DNA of 64,000 bases from Misgurnus anguillicaudatus (Eukaryota > Chordata > Actinopteri > Cypriniformes > Cobitidae): positions 22,836,501 to 22,900,500 of the forward strand of contig NC_073348.2 in NCBI RefSeq assembly GCF_027580225.2. The letters are read 5' to 3'. The translations under genes were made by a program, and so were the position numbers. Under the pieces are notes generated by a model that saw only the letters and a program-made list of their open reading frames with translations, searched no databases and was not told the DNA's origin. Shown here in pieces: positions 23,501 to 33,195 of this stretch. Each line of letters starts with the position of its first letter. Position 1 is the first letter of the stretch.

Positions 23501-25301
23501 TACAATCCAATCAGAGCCAGCTTTGCTGCAGTAGGCTAAATTATTTACGACAGTGGTAATGGACAATTCCGCTTCCAACCTGTAGGGGGAGCAAAGAGCA
23601 AAAACTCTTTAGTGTTGCTTTAAAATTGCCACTTTGTAGGTGTAAGCAAAAATTTTGTGTTTTTGTGTGTGTCCTTTTAAATGCAAATGAGCTGATCTCT
23701 TCACTAAATGGCAGTGTCGTGGTTGGATAGTGCAGATTAAGGGGCGGTATTATCCCCTTCTGACATCACAAGGGAAGCAAATTTCAAGGACCTATTTTTT
23801 CACATGCTTGTAGAGAATGGTTTACCAAAACTAAGTTACTGGGTCGATCTTTTTCAAATTTTTAGTTTGATAGAAGCACTGAGGACCCAATTATAGCACT
23901 TTAACATGGAAAAAGTCAGATTTTCATGATATGTCCCCTTTTAAAGGTTTTATAGATTTTAGTGAAATGAACATGAAGTTTTTTTTTTCATTTTCACAAA
24001 AACAGTACCCTCACTATTGTTTATCCTCACTTCAAGGGAATCGGATCCTGACGCTGGGTGAGGTGCCAAAAGATCAGGTATACGCGCTGAAACTAAAGGG
24101 AATCTCCATCTGTTTCTCCATGCTGAAAGCCGTCCTAAGCGGCAACTACGTCAACTTCGGCGTCTTCCGGCTATACGGTGACGATGCCCTGGACAACGCC
24201 TTGCAGACCTTTATTAAGCTTCTCCTGTCCATCCCTCACAGTGATCTGCTGGTGAGGCCATCACTAACTGCTGCTTACATGGTTTACAGTGTCAGTGTCC
24301 TAACCATTTATGCATTCATGCTTTTCATAGGACTATCCAAAGCTCAGTCAGTCTTACTACTCTCTTCTGGAGGTGCTAACTCAAGACCATATGAACTTCA
24401 TCGCCAGCCTGGAGCCTCATGTGGTCATGTACATCCTGTCCTCCATTTCGGAGGGTCTCACAGCACTTGGTAAGGAACCTCTTGCACGTCCATTATGGTT
24501 TAAAACTATTACATTTTACTAAACTACTGTTGGTGGTTGTTATTTATTTCTTCTCTCGCAGACACGATGGTATGCACTGGTTGCTGTTCCAGTCTGGACC
24601 ACATAGTCACTTACCTGTTTAAACAGCTTTCACGCAGCACCAAGAAGAGAGCGGCGCCCATGGCCCAGGAGAGCGACCGCTTCCTCCACATAATGCAGCA
24701 GCACCCTGAGATGATCCAGCAGGTAGGATTCATCTGAGAGCTTTCTCATTTTTAACTCATCGAGGTGGTGATCTAACACTTCTCCATGATCCCATGATCT
24801 AGATGCTGTCCACAGTGTTGAATATCATCATTTTTGAAGATTGTAGGAATCAGTGGTCCATGTCAAGGCCACTGCTCGGTTTGATTCTACTCAATGAGAA
24901 GGTAAGTGATGCTTAGATAAATTTTAAAGCATAAATATAGATATAAATGTGAATCATTGATTTTAGTCCATGTTGTAATCGCGAGGACATTATGTTCAGT
25001 ATTTTGCAGATCTGAGGAACAGCATTGTCAACAGCCAGCCACCAGAAAAGCAGCAAGCCATGCACTTATGCTTTGAAAATCTTATGGAGGGGATAGAAAG
25101 AAACTTGCTGACAAAAAACAGAGACAGGTCATTAAATTACAGTTTTCACACTCACAACTGTATATATTTCCTTGCAACCATCTCAGATTTTCTCTTTCCC
25201 CCTACAGGTTTACACAAAATCTTTCAGTATTTAGAAGAGAAGTCAATGACTCCATGAAGAATTCCACATACGGGGTAAACAGCAACGATATGATGAGCTG
25301 A
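5585..25301 (+). CDS. xpo7: Exportin-7, 27 coding exons (5' partial)
   Basis: Exportin-7 is a RanGTP-dependent importin-beta-family export receptor of HEAT repeats that moves proteins out of the nucleus. Exons, all in phase: 5585-5731, 5841-5934, 7420-7586, 8290-8355, 8516-8620, 8734-8899, 11617-11690, 11801-11920, 13170-13316, 13495-13667, 13761-13954, 14038-14143, 14250-14385, 19358-19431, 19532-19612, 19717-19780, 19873-19987, 20328-20434, 20552-20640, 20781-20888, 22909-22991, 24037-24251, 24331-24469, 24562-24722, 24803-24901, 25000-25127, 25208-25301. They encode 1083 residues, starting [17 protein letters not shown] and ending [13 protein letters not shown]. Adding the six residues of the usual first exon gives 1089, against 1087 in human. 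The importin-beta N-terminal region lies in exons 5585-7586. The protein is nearly identical to mammalian XPO7, so the paralog RANBP17 is unlikely. Oddities are two U12-type introns, one GC-AG intron and two extra acidic-region residues. Confidence 0.97.
6139..7216 (+). mobile_element. hAT element with decayed transposase 3' end
   Basis: Termini TAGGGCTGTCACTTTT and AAAAGTGACAGCCCTA are perfect inverted repeats. A perfect 8-bp duplication, gcctttag, lies at 6131-6138 and 7217-7224. Internally, a frame near 6600-6691 reads [20 protein letters not shown] followed by EKRSVLDP, matching the conserved hAT C-terminal dimerisation block (P-x-T-S-x-x-S-E-x-x-F-S). The rest of the transposase is gone, so this is an internally deleted copy. 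It lies in xpo7 between the exons ending 5934 and starting 7420. Confidence 0.88.
8905..8995 (+). repeat. tRNA-SINE fragment just after a splice donor
   Basis: Starting a few bases into the intron after the exon ending 8899, the sequence gtgcttgcaacacc...gtgggtttgattcccagg resembles the anticodon arm and B box of cyprinid tRNA-derived SINEs. A tail with aaaatgcatacatctgccaa follows, like the conserved 3' tail of those SINEs. The A-box end is missing. Confidence 0.5.
9523..11353. mobile_element. Element with CAGACCTGCCAACCTT inverted termini
   Basis: The left end CAGACCTGCCAACCTT is mirrored by AAGGTTGGCAGGTCTG on the right. ccaaag is repeated at both edges (just before the left end and just after the right end), suggesting a target duplication of about 6 bp. 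The 1.8-kb interior holds no convincing transposase frame but does hold a smaller fold-back at 10541-10787. Superfamily not assigned. Confidence 0.6.
10541..10787. repeat. 'accagca' fold-back repeat
   Basis: About 245 bp made of repeated ccagca and tgctgg motifs, opening ctgctgaaaaaaagcag and closing ctgttttttcagcagg, so the ends are inverted copies. This is a small fold-back repeat of a type widespread in fish. It sits inside the element 9523-11353. Confidence 0.7.
11945..12227. mobile_element. TTAA fold-back MITE ('gggtgaactatt' family)
   Basis: Bounded by TTAA at both edges, opening ttaaagggatgtcatcattt and closing tttttgggtgaactatttct then TTAA. It is the same family as 55426-55737 and the fragments at about 17300-17355 and 59809-59950. 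Non-coding. Confidence 0.75.
12419..13115. mobile_element. TTAA fold-back MITE (~700 bp)
   Basis: The left edge ttaaaggaaaacaacac and right edge ggtggtgttttccttta are inverted. Long arms follow: ccccattcattccttaggat near 12560 mirrors the sequence near 12960. TTAA lies at both borders. No coding capacity. It ends about 55 bp before the xpo7 exon at 13170. Confidence 0.8.
14439..15797. repeat. 'ctgcaaaaaatgactttctt' inverted repeat, interrupted
   Basis: The left arm (14439-14580) reads actgcaaaaaatgactttct and later agcaaaatgacctaggaaaa. The right arm (about 15496-15797) mirrors it with ccctaggtcatttttgctca and a final tactggaaacaagacgc. A further small hairpin (ctgccaatggaataagaa and its inverse) lies in the right arm. 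The TTAA element 14581-15495 interrupts the left arm. A fragment of the same repeat lies at about 35340-35465. Confidence 0.65.
14581..15495. mobile_element. TTAA MITE, family A copy 1
   Basis: Begins TTAAAGGAATATTCAATTTT and ends with the inverse ggaatattcctttga, where the right TTAA has decayed to TTGA. The long inverted arms contain the family signature taatttactcaccaccatg and its inverse. Further copies are at 42950-43789, 60024-62908 and from 63915. The interior (15073-15110) has a short frame starting [12 protein letters not shown]. Confidence 0.85.
15934..16837. mobile_element. Fold-back element with GGGTGATTCTCACGAAA ends, copy 1
   Basis: The left terminus GGGTGATTCTCACGAAA is exactly inverted at the right terminus TTTCGTGAGAATCACCC. 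The interior is AT-rich and repeats a tgcggtaatgagaa motif. The second copy is 28371-29133. The flanks share atgc at the borders, but the duplication length is unclear. Non-coding. Confidence 0.8.
17597..18543. mobile_element. hAT-like element (CAGGGATG...CATCCCTA)
   Basis: Begins CAGGGATGTTAACAATCGAT and ends attggcatcccta, with 'tcgatt'-rich subterminal arms. The flanks attggcat (17589-17596) and attggcgt (18544-18551) match at 7 of 8 positions, as expected of a slightly decayed hAT duplication. A 105-codon open stretch inside does not resemble a transposase I can identify. Confidence 0.75.
18857..19016. mobile_element. 160-bp TTAA fold-back MITE
   Basis: TTAA at both borders. The left ttaaaggtgtagtggaggat is inverted at the right end atcctccgctatacctttta. 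A very short hairpin-forming element in the intron before the exon at 19358. Non-coding. Confidence 0.75.
19613..19716 (+). other. U12-type AT-AC intron of xpo7
   Basis: The intron begins ATATCCTTAC, the minor-spliceosome donor consensus. It contains TTCCTTAAC at 19696-19704, a perfect U12 branch-point motif, and ends in AC 13 nt after the branch adenosine. Joining 19612 to 19717 restores GGT TAC AGC (Gly-Tyr-Ser) in frame, exactly the conserved exportin-7 sequence. No GT-AG pair here keeps the frame. Confidence 0.9.
20641..20780 (+). other. U12-type GT-AG intron of xpo7
   Basis: The donor is GTATCCTTG, matching the U12 GT-type consensus, and the branch-point motif TTCCTTAAC is at 20755-20763. 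The acceptor aaacag lies 18 nt beyond the branch adenosine. The junction gives Asp-Trp-Ile-Tyr-Pro-Ser-Tyr, the conserved sequence. It lies four introns downstream of the AT-AC intron. Confidence 0.88.
20904..22829. mobile_element. Harbinger-like element (TTA duplication)
   Basis: Termini TGCCGCTTTTCCATTGCATA and its inverse ATGCAATGGAAAAGCGCCA are long near-perfect inverted repeats that extend to agtaccc. TTA sits immediately outside both ends, matching the 3-bp duplication of PIF/Harbinger elements. There is no recognisable transposase. It contains the fold-back 21882-22665. Confidence 0.75.
21882..22665. mobile_element. Nested fold-back (gcctccggaggtcgc arms)
   Basis: The left arm starts ttctcaatccgaaggctgca and runs into gcctccggaggtcgc. 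The right arm is the inverse, gcgacctccggaggctacag to gaattgagaa. About 780 bp, inserted within the Harbinger-like element. The target duplication is unclear. Confidence 0.7.
23183..23944. mobile_element. TTAA MITE, family B copy 1
   Basis: TTAA-bounded. Left ttaaaggggacatttcacat, right atgatatgtcccctttta. It carries the signature ctttggtgtctccagataac and gaagttttagctcaaaatac. The same family is at 27470-27969 and, in reverse orientation, 47201-47620. A second TTAA element is inserted inside at 23291-23623. Confidence 0.8.
23291..23623. mobile_element. TTAA fold-back nested in family B copy 1
   Basis: Left ttaaagcaacactaaagag is exactly inverted at ctctttagtgttgcttta. TTAA at both borders. 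It splits a sequence that is continuous in the related copies at 27470 and 47201, so it is a later insertion. Confidence 0.82.
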
Positions 25302-27080
25302 CATTCCATAGAGAACCGGGCTCCGCCCACGTGGCCCGGCCCCGCCCTGTACTCCCACCCACCCCTGGCCTGGATGCCGGGGGACCACAGCTGCGCAAGC
25401 CTGCACCTCCCGCTCCCCAATCCCTAAGAAAACCCCCGCCAACCTCTCTCCCCTCACACCCCACCACCTCTTTTTATATTATATATATATATATATATAA
25501 ATATACACATATAAATATATACATATTTTAAAGCCAGTTTCTAGAGGTCATTGCCTTGACCATTCTCTTGTCATTCGGGGCTCAAAGTCCAAAGAGAGAG
25601 GAGGGTACTGCTGGGAAAGGGTAGGGAATGGGTTTGGGGTGTGGGACGGCACCGGTGTGGATTCTAAAGTGGGCGGCAGAAGTCCAAACCGCCCATATAG
25701 GGATGATGGGAAGACGGGCGTAGAGTGTATGTGTGTGTTTGCGTGCGTGTGCGTGTGTATTTTGAGTGCATGTCCGTGGGAGGAAGGGTTAAGATGAGCT
25801 GATATACATAGCGCTCTGCTTTTGCCTGCCTTGTATAGAAACACATAAGGAAAAAGTGTACATTTTTTTCATAACATTTTCAACAATGTTTATAATGAAT
25901 ACGATTTAAAGAAAAATAATGAGTGTGATTGAATCTTTTTACAGTCTAGTAAGTTAGTGCAGCTGTGCTGAAGTGTGGGTTTGTATGTATGGAGAGAGAA
26001 AAAATCGTTTATATCCGGGTAACGTGGGATTGTGGCGTGAGTGCTGGGGTTGACGCGTGTCAGTGGATTGGGGCGGGGTTAAAGGTTGATCACTAGTTTT
26101 TCTTCAAATTCAATCTGTGGTCAAAATTGGAGCACAGAGCAGTTTGTAAATACTCTACATTGCAGTGAAGTCTTCAAGAGGTTTACCACATACCTCATTA
26201 ATATCCCGCGCACGACGTTTGGGTCAACCTTTCCCCGTTTAGAGCCGCCGTGACATCCTCCCGTCTTCATCACCAAGGTTGCTCTTGGTGCTGGTCATCG
26301 CTGACCTGGGAACAGCCCTAAAACTACAGATTCAGAGCATCACACTAATTGATTTTCACCATCCCTGTGTATAAATCATTCCGATATCTCCTTTAAAGGA
26401 GAATACATGCTAACTGGTTCCTCCCTGTTGTCTCTGAAGGATTTGACCATGTCTTTTGTGGATTTGATTAGATAAAGTGACTTATGGTTGTGGTGAAGTT
26501 GAGTTTTCGTCAACTCTTTTCCCTGCTTTTTAATCTCACAGGCTTCCAGTCTCTCGTGGCTTTATTGTTGATCTGGCGTTCTTTGGTAGCGAAGCCTCTC
26601 TAGAATGTAGCCGTGTCCTTAACTAAAGACCCTGGTGCTCGAGTCGTCGCGACAGGAGTGGATCACTCTGGACTGTTGTCTTTAGCTTTAACTTCCCGTT
26701 TTTTTTTTTCAGTTCTCCCCAACCTCAAAAAAAAAATTCCAGATTTATTTTTAATAAAAGAAAAGCATGACCTGAAGATGTATCGGAATGTGGTAGAAAT
26801 CGGACAGAATATATTTGCAGCTTGTGCTACTCAACAGGTGTTGCTGCTAACTGTTTGTGAAGAACTAGCTCATCTCTTAACCATGTCCAACACTCATGGA
26901 TGTCCATTAAGTTCTGTTTTTTTTTTTCTCTTGGTTCCCTGATGTGAATGTGTTTTTTGGCGACTGTGTGTTGGGTCCATCGAGTGATAAGGTAGCTGGT
27001 TGAATTTGTTTGTTTGGATGTCTGCTACATATAGTGTAAGCATTGTGACTGCAAAATAAACATCATTGGTTTGTACTACT
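25302..27080 (+). other. xpo7 3' untranslated region
   Basis: Follows the TGA at 25299-25301. It contains a GC-rich stretch (25310-25470), an AT dinucleotide run (25476-25499), a GT-rich run (about 25726-25760), and ends near a canonical AATAAA at 27055-27060 followed by a GT-rich stretch. The end is inferred from the signal only. An earlier end cannot be excluded. Confidence 0.6.
27055..27060 (+). promoter_or_regulatory. Probable xpo7 polyadenylation signal
   Basis: AATAAA, followed by a GT-rich stretch (ggtttgtac, ttttgtgactg) within 15-40 bases. It is the first clear canonical signal after the xpo7 stop on this strand that is also followed by such sequence. Confidence 0.5.
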
Positions 27081-27231
27081 ACGTGCACATTTTGTGACTG
27101 GCAGCCTGTGGCAGAGTCTCTAATACACTCACCTTGTTTACAATGTCAGCGTCATCACAATGAAAGGTTTTAGTAGCAATGACGTACGGTTTCTCAAGAT
27201 GCATGTCTAGTTCTTTAGTCATATACCCCAG

Positions 27232-27441
27232 TGGCCAGTTGCATAAAACTTTAAGAGTTAGTCATGAATTTTTTTCTTCAGGACTGATCATAACTGTTTT
27301 AAGTATGTTACATAGAAAGGTAGATTGGTCTAATTTAAATCCAAATAATAAGACTGATTAGCCCTAACTAATTGCTAGTTAGTCAGAATCATTCTTAAGA
27401 CGCAGTCTTAACGTCACGGCTATGTTTATGCAACCGGCCAC
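27232..27441. repeat. Fold-back repeat (ggccagttgcataaa ends)
   Basis: ggccagttgcataaaacttt on the left is mirrored by gtttatgcaaccggcca on the right, with ttagtcatga-like inner arms. A short dispersed fish repeat directly after the xpo7 3' end. Confidence 0.55.
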
Positions 27442-28163
27442 AGGTTTTACAGACAAGGCTTAAAGGGGTCATATATGAGATTTTTTGTAGAAATGTAAAA
27501 TAAGTCTTTGGTGTCCCCAGAGAACATATGTGAAGTTTTAGCTCAAAATACCCCACAGATAATTTCTTATAGCATGTTAAATTCCCATTTTGTTGGTCCG
27601 AGCAAAATTGTGGCATTTTTGGGTGTGTGCTTTCAAATGCAAATGAGCTGATGAAATGCAAACACTGATCTCAATGATTGTGGTTTGTTGCAATTGAAAC
27701 TCAATTGTGCTGTCAATTATTTCATTTCTCTCTGCACTAAATGTGAGTGCCGTGGTTGGATAGTGTGGATTTATCCCCTTTTGGCTCCCCGTGTGATGTC
27801 AGATGTCAATGACCTATTTTTTTCACATTGCTTGCAAAGAATGGTTTACCAAAACAAAGTTACTGGGTTGATCTTTTTCACGTTTTCTGGGTTAATTAAA
27901 GCACTGGGGACCAAATAATAGCACTTAAACATGGAAAAAGTCACATTTTTGACACTATGACCCCTTTAAGGCTAGCCCTAGACCGTCTTTTCTGAAAATA
28001 ACTTGAATTTACAGTTTTAAAAATATGCCAGTGACATTTGTTTGTCCTAAGATACACACCAGTAATGTATTTTTCTAAGGTGTTTATACAACATGCTTAA
28101 AGGTCTTAAATTAACTAAGGCCTAGTCCTGGCTTTAGCTCAGCCTTGTCTATGAAACCGGGCC
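27442..28163. repeat. Fold-back repeat interrupted by a TTAA MITE
   Basis: The left end caggttttacagacaaggct is mirrored near 28140-28163 by agccttgtctatgaaaccgg. The TTAA element 27470-27969 sits inside, so the element proper is the flanking 28 bp plus 27970-28163. Confidence 0.55.
27470..27969. mobile_element. TTAA MITE, family B copy 2
   Basis: TTAA borders, left ttaaaggggtcatatatgag and right gacactatgaccccttta, with the family B signature ctttggtgtccccagagaac. Non-coding. Confidence 0.8.
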
Positions 28164-29150
28164 ATGGTTTTCTAATAATTCAGGCTAAAGTCGCAACGAA
28201 TTATTAAATTTGGAGCATCAGTTTTGATTTCACATTAATTTGAATCTTTAACATGACCATAATCGGTTAATAATTAAGACATCAAGGTTATTTTTCAGAG
28301 TATTTTCCTTTACATTATGTATGATGATTTTTGATTTACATATCACCAAAATGGTTTTCACAGGCAGGGTGATTCTCACGAAATCCAGACTTAGAAGGTG
28401 TCCAGCATACGAATTTTTAAAAAGCCATTGAAGCCAATTTTTTGCAAATATAAGATTAAGGTCTGAACTTGCTATAACCATTATTTTTAGAGGATTTAAA
28501 AAATATTTCCTATAATATTATTTAAATTTTTTAGAATATCATTATCAAAAATTATCATTAACGCAACATATTACATTAAATTAATGCATTTGCAAACTCA
28601 TGTTTCGGTAATGAGAACTAAAAACTTGTCTAGGTTCTATGATAAACAAAATATCAACTTTTATCTGCTAGCCATCTTGAGTGTCACAGTCAATTATGTC
28701 CCTACCAACAATTTTTTTTGAAAATGTTAGTTCATTGAGGGATTAAACAATGATTGAAAATTGTTGTGAAGGATGAGAAAATTGGTCTTGGACACATTTA
28801 TATTCCTTATTATTGTCTTTACATTTACCAGTGATCACCAAATAGCACATGTTTTTTTTACTGTAAATGTTTATAGTATAACATCCACTGAAGCTTTTTA
28901 ATTTTTTAATTATAAATATTTACATGGACACGTTGCGGTAATGAAAATTTCCCCCTTAAATGCGGAAAAAAACTAAATTAGTTTGTATGATGTCATTTAA
29001 AATCATGTGCAAAATAGTACATGAAGAGATGTTTGTTACTGTATGCTTCTTATTTTGATACTCTTATTTTGCATTTACTTTTTTATCAAAATGTTTCATG
29101 ACGCCTCATTAATCTAATTTCGTGAGAATCGCCCAGACAGGGTCACGTTT
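28150..29150. repeat. Family C repeat, copy 1, split by a fold-back
   Basis: Matches 44174-44405 and 47087-47690: shared pieces are taaagtc...ataat, gagcatca, tttgat, taaga, atcaaggttatttt, ttacattatgta and ttttcacag...gggtcacg. The GGGTGATT element interrupts it between ttttcacaggca and agacagggtcacg. Confidence 0.6.
28371..29133. mobile_element. Fold-back element with GGGTGATTCTCACGAAA ends, copy 2
   Basis: Starts GGGTGATTCTCACGAAAT and ends ATTTCGTGAGAATCGCCC. The same family as 15934-16837, including internal tgcggtaatgaaaa motifs. It is inserted in a family C repeat. The uninterrupted copy at 44174-44405 suggests a target duplication of about 5 bp (aggca and agaca). Confidence 0.8.
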
Positions 29151-29498
29151 TTCCAAACTTTACGATCTGCCAAAATTTGTCAAGTATCTTTATCGCATAC
29201 TGGCTTAAGTGTTACACAAGGCAGTCATTTTCAGTAGTTTTTACTTGTATTTATACAAAATAAATTCAAGAGTTAAACAGGAAAATCAAAACAATTCACT
29301 ATACAACTTTAATGATGGGGTACAGATGAGAAAAAGCAAATTTAATTACATACATTTACAAAGAGGAACATTTAATTCTTGCTGTTCCACTTTTTTTTTT
29401 AAAGTATTGAGTAATTTGTCTCCACCGTGGATATCATGTCTAATAAATGTCTCTTTAATAATAAGAAGGCCACTTGACGCATTATGTCAGTGACATGA

Positions 29499-30905
29499 TT
29501 AACTCTGATCTTTTTTCTCTTGTTTGGCTTTTGTGGCGGCTATGTGGACGGCATCATTATATCCTTCCCTGTTTCTTGCAATCTCAACGGCGTAAAACTG
29601 GATTCTGGTGGCTGAAACGAAAAATATTAGTTTATATTAAAACCTTCCATCTACTCACACCCTTAGATGTACGGTCAGTTTAAAAATGTGTAATGAGAAT
29701 TGTCTTGTACACATCATTAGTTTTCAGGTTCTTGTATACAGATGTGTATCATGTCTGATGTAACATACCAAATATTGTGTTTTCTTCCGTGTAGTCCTTT
29801 TGACAGTCTATACGTAATAATGTACCATAATTGAAGTCCTCTACAATGCCATCAAACTGGTTACAAAAGGGCCTCCATTTCTGTAAAACAAAATAGCGTC
29901 AAAGTTAAATTACTTGCACCCATTGACGTGTACTCTTAAGTCAAATGTAGTCTCTTTACAAACCTCTTTAGCCTCTGCTGACTTCAGCAGCTCTGGGTCC
30001 AGAACTTGAATACTGAGGTCAGGAAACGCTTCCCGAAATTTAGTGTAGATCTGGTCGTCTGATTTAGTTAGCTTTAGAAATTTTGGATCAACTGCAGAAA
30101 TGAGCTGAAGAGTGGAAAAATAAGGTTTAGTTATGCTGGCCATTCAATTTTAAGTAACATAAATTTAGTCACTTACATTAAAGTAAATTTCTGCATGGTT
30201 GTAGGCTTTCATTGCCCACATTACTTCCAACTGGGCCTAATGGACATGTTTGAAAAATAAGGTTAGCCTTGTGTAGTGTTGTTTACATTAACAAATTATT
30301 GATCGCAAATGTCAAAACATCACTCACGTCATTTCCATAAGCCTCTGCTGGAAGAGATAGCGCATGCGCAGCAGCGGTGGCTCCCTCAATCCCCTATTTA
30401 TAAATAAAACAATTATTTCGTCCGTCTGGACGCAAACTTATAAAACACTTGATTGATAAATCTAATATGGCATGAATACATTGACAGTCAAACGATATTA
30501 CAGAGTGTAATAAGAGATTCACCGTAACAATTGATATAGCCGAGACTAAACGTTCACATTAGTAGTATTTATAGCGTTTGTCTTAGTATGCATATACATA
30601 TCTAAAGTTAATATTTGGCATCATTTGATTTTTTTGTATGTTTTGCCAGATTTTGGTCACATGTACTTAACATACCTGTTAGCATGCACGCTAACTAAGG
30701 CATCTATATTTACTAAATTGACCTCTAAACGGTGAGTGAAAACATTACATGTTTACAACACGTTAATACAATCTTATTTTTGCCTGTCACATTATTTTTC
30801 AGTAATATTTTTAATGATATAACATAATAACTAGCTTCCTACCAAAGATGCAAGCACATCCCCCGTGTCCATGCTGACGCCTTTTGACCCGGATGAGCAC
30901 GTCAT
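29499..30905 (-). CDS. pbdc1: PBDC1 (polysaccharide biosynthesis domain-containing 1), six exons
   Basis: Exons, reading on the minus strand: 30905-30843, 30393-30328, 30236-30177, 30104-29964, 29880-29769, 29611-29499. All junctions are in phase, with GT-AG borders, and give 184 residues ending TAA. Diagnostic segments are AAAHALSLPAEAYGND, LISAVDPKFLKLTKSDDQIY, KWRPFCNQFDGIVEDFNYG, CQKDYTEENTIF and TRIQFYAVEIARNREGYNDA. These match vertebrate PBDC1 (CXorf26 in human). The yeast homologue and PBDC1 have been reported to help eEF1A fold; this is knowledge of the family, not visible here. The long charged C-terminal tail of the 233-residue human protein is absent: here the protein ends a few residues after the core in a lysine-rich tail. 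The start at 30905 gives MTCSSGSKG; a second Met lies 11 codons in. Confidence 0.95.
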
Positions 30906-31710
30906 GGCGAATAACCACGTGGTGTCTGCGTTTAAAGAGTGAAAATTATTATTATTTTTTTAAATAAATTTTCCCTTTAAAAATCCGTAATCTAAAATCG
31001 TAATGTTTTATAAATTAATGCGAACCATTACCAACGTATTTTTATCATTTATAATTAAATTAGGCTTTATTAACGTTTTACTGCGCACCCTAGTGGTCAA
31101 GTCCTGTTAAAGCTCTGTTTGATATACATTATATATAGATCTTTGTAGAATATTTGTGCTATTTGTTAAAAAAAACTATCTAAATGTACCCTTTATTTCA
31201 ATAAAAAATAAGCTATACTGTTTTATTTTTTTCTAATGTTATTTGGTGTTAAATTATAAAGCCAAGACTAAGAAATATGTTGCTTAATGTATAGACATTT
31301 ACTGCAAAAGAAGCTTTAGATGCGCATTTCCTTCTCAATGGCTGTGTATCGAAATAAAAACAAAGAATGTGCTCGATTTAAGTACCGCGAGAGTGAGTTA
31401 AAAGCGGTGCGTTCGAATTGCCCTCGCGGTAATCTGATGTCATACGCCGATCAATCTGCGCAACGCGCATTATTTTGGTGCATCATACAGGCGGACTAGT
31501 CAGGTGACTTGAAATGCGCCCACGAAGCCTTAAATGCTGTCTAAGTAGACAGCTATCTTGGGTTTTGAGACACAGCCCTTGTGGCGAGCGCAAATAAATG
31601 CGTAATACACGCATTATTTGTGAGTGAGTGTTTTGGAAACGTTTGAAATCTTGCTTCTCCGGACGGAAAGGACGGATATAAAGCGCTGTTTAAGGACATT
31701 CGAGGTAAGG
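30906..31710. promoter_or_regulatory. Divergent promoter region between pbdc1 and upstream dmtn
   Basis: pbdc1 starts leftward at 30905. To its right is an AT-rich stretch, then a CpG-richer segment at about 31380-31690 (ccgcgagagtgag, ccctcgcggtaat). That segment ends in a sequence with a strong plus-strand donor, cgag|gtaagg, at 31705. It could hold a plus-strand non-coding first exon, perhaps of dmtn, ending at 31704. This is inference from base composition and the donor only. Confidence 0.35.
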
Positions 31711-32809
31711 TTATTCGTGATGTTTATCATCATATCACTGGGATGCACAGGATGAAAATAACATGATCTATAAATGCTTAGATTTTGACTATACGATTTA
31801 AAATTAATAGTATTTATTTCGTGTTGGATGTGTGTGTTGATTAACATTTGAATTTATCACAGCGCTTACAGCTCTCAGTTTATGGATGTTATTAACGAGA
31901 TGCAAATAATCACAGTAATGTGCACCGAAGGGCTTGGAAGCATATCACTAGACTAGATGATGATCATTTAATTGTGTGGTAGGATTTATACAAAAAATAT
32001 TAAAGAGCAAAGCTATAATAAATTTAAAAGAGTCGTTTTGGTTAGGCCATGCATGGCAATAACCTTCAGTATGTTCAAATCTTATAAAGAATTTGCTCTG
32101 TTTAGGCCTCTTCAGTGTATATTATTTAGACATAATTACGTTGAAACGTTACCTTTATATTTTGTGATTTTTGTTAAATAAAAAAAGAAAAGTATATTTT
32201 ATGGTCTCTACCAGTGTCACGAAATAACACCAAACAGATTTAATAAATAAAGGGACAAAAACAACCACTTAGGAGACAGACACCCGCTGTTTCAGTCTTT
32301 TCCTGTCAAAAGCAACAGGAAACTGTTTCCTTTGAACATCGTTTCATCTATAGATTACTTAGTAGATGTTTATTATTTACTTTTAGTGTATTTTTGTATT
32401 AGTTTGTTATTGAGCATTTAAAAAAATATTAACATTAAATGCACTTAAATGCTATTTTTGACTATTTTTAATATTCAAACCCATATTTTCGTACATGCAC
32501 AAAGTAATGTTTGATTTTCATGCTGTAGCCTACAATCAGCTGAATGACTGATACCAGCAACTCTGATTCATATTTGTAAAACTATTCATAAAATGATTGA
32601 CTGCACACACTAAATGAGCAATTTGCTGTCACATTTCCTAAACTATCACGTACAACATTGATAGTTGCAATGATATGCCTGCTTGACTAGATCGAGACAT
32701 TCGATATGTGTTTGCATGTTCCCTGATGTTATTAGATGTGTGATATTTCCACCTGTAGCTGAATATTGTTATGCATTTCTTTTTTATTACCCATTATGGT
32801 GAAGCATGT

Positions 32810-33195
32810 TTAAAGGTGCAGTGTGTAATTTTATAATGATCTTTTGACAGAAATGCAAAATAATATATAAAACTATATTATCCGGGGTGTATAAAGACCT
32901 TTCATAATGAACAGTTATGTGTTTATTACCTTAGAAAGAGATGTTTTTATCTACATACACTGAGGGTCCCCTTACATGGAAGTCGCCATTTTGGGTCGCC
33001 ATGTTTCTACAGAAGCCCTTAACGGACAAACTTTTTTACTAAGTTGTCTCTGAGGATGACATGTTTGTCCGGTGGTGGATACAGTACCTTCTCTATGCAT
33101 TTCAAAAGCGAGGGGTGAGCAGTGGACTGAGCTGTTGGTTGCAATTCATATCCTCACCACTAGATGCTGCTAAAATTTACACACTGCACCTTTAA
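32810..33195. mobile_element. TTAA fold-back MITE (gcagtgtgtaa family)
   Basis: Left ttaaaggtgcagtgtgtaat and right ttacacactgcaccttta are inverted, with TTAA at both borders. It shares its right TTAA with the next element. Confidence 0.85.

Noticed and set aside
25224..25467. Overlapping minus-strand frames near the xpo7 stop
   Set aside because: All three frames are open because of local GC richness of the 3' UTR; they run antisense to the last xpo7 exon and have no domain.
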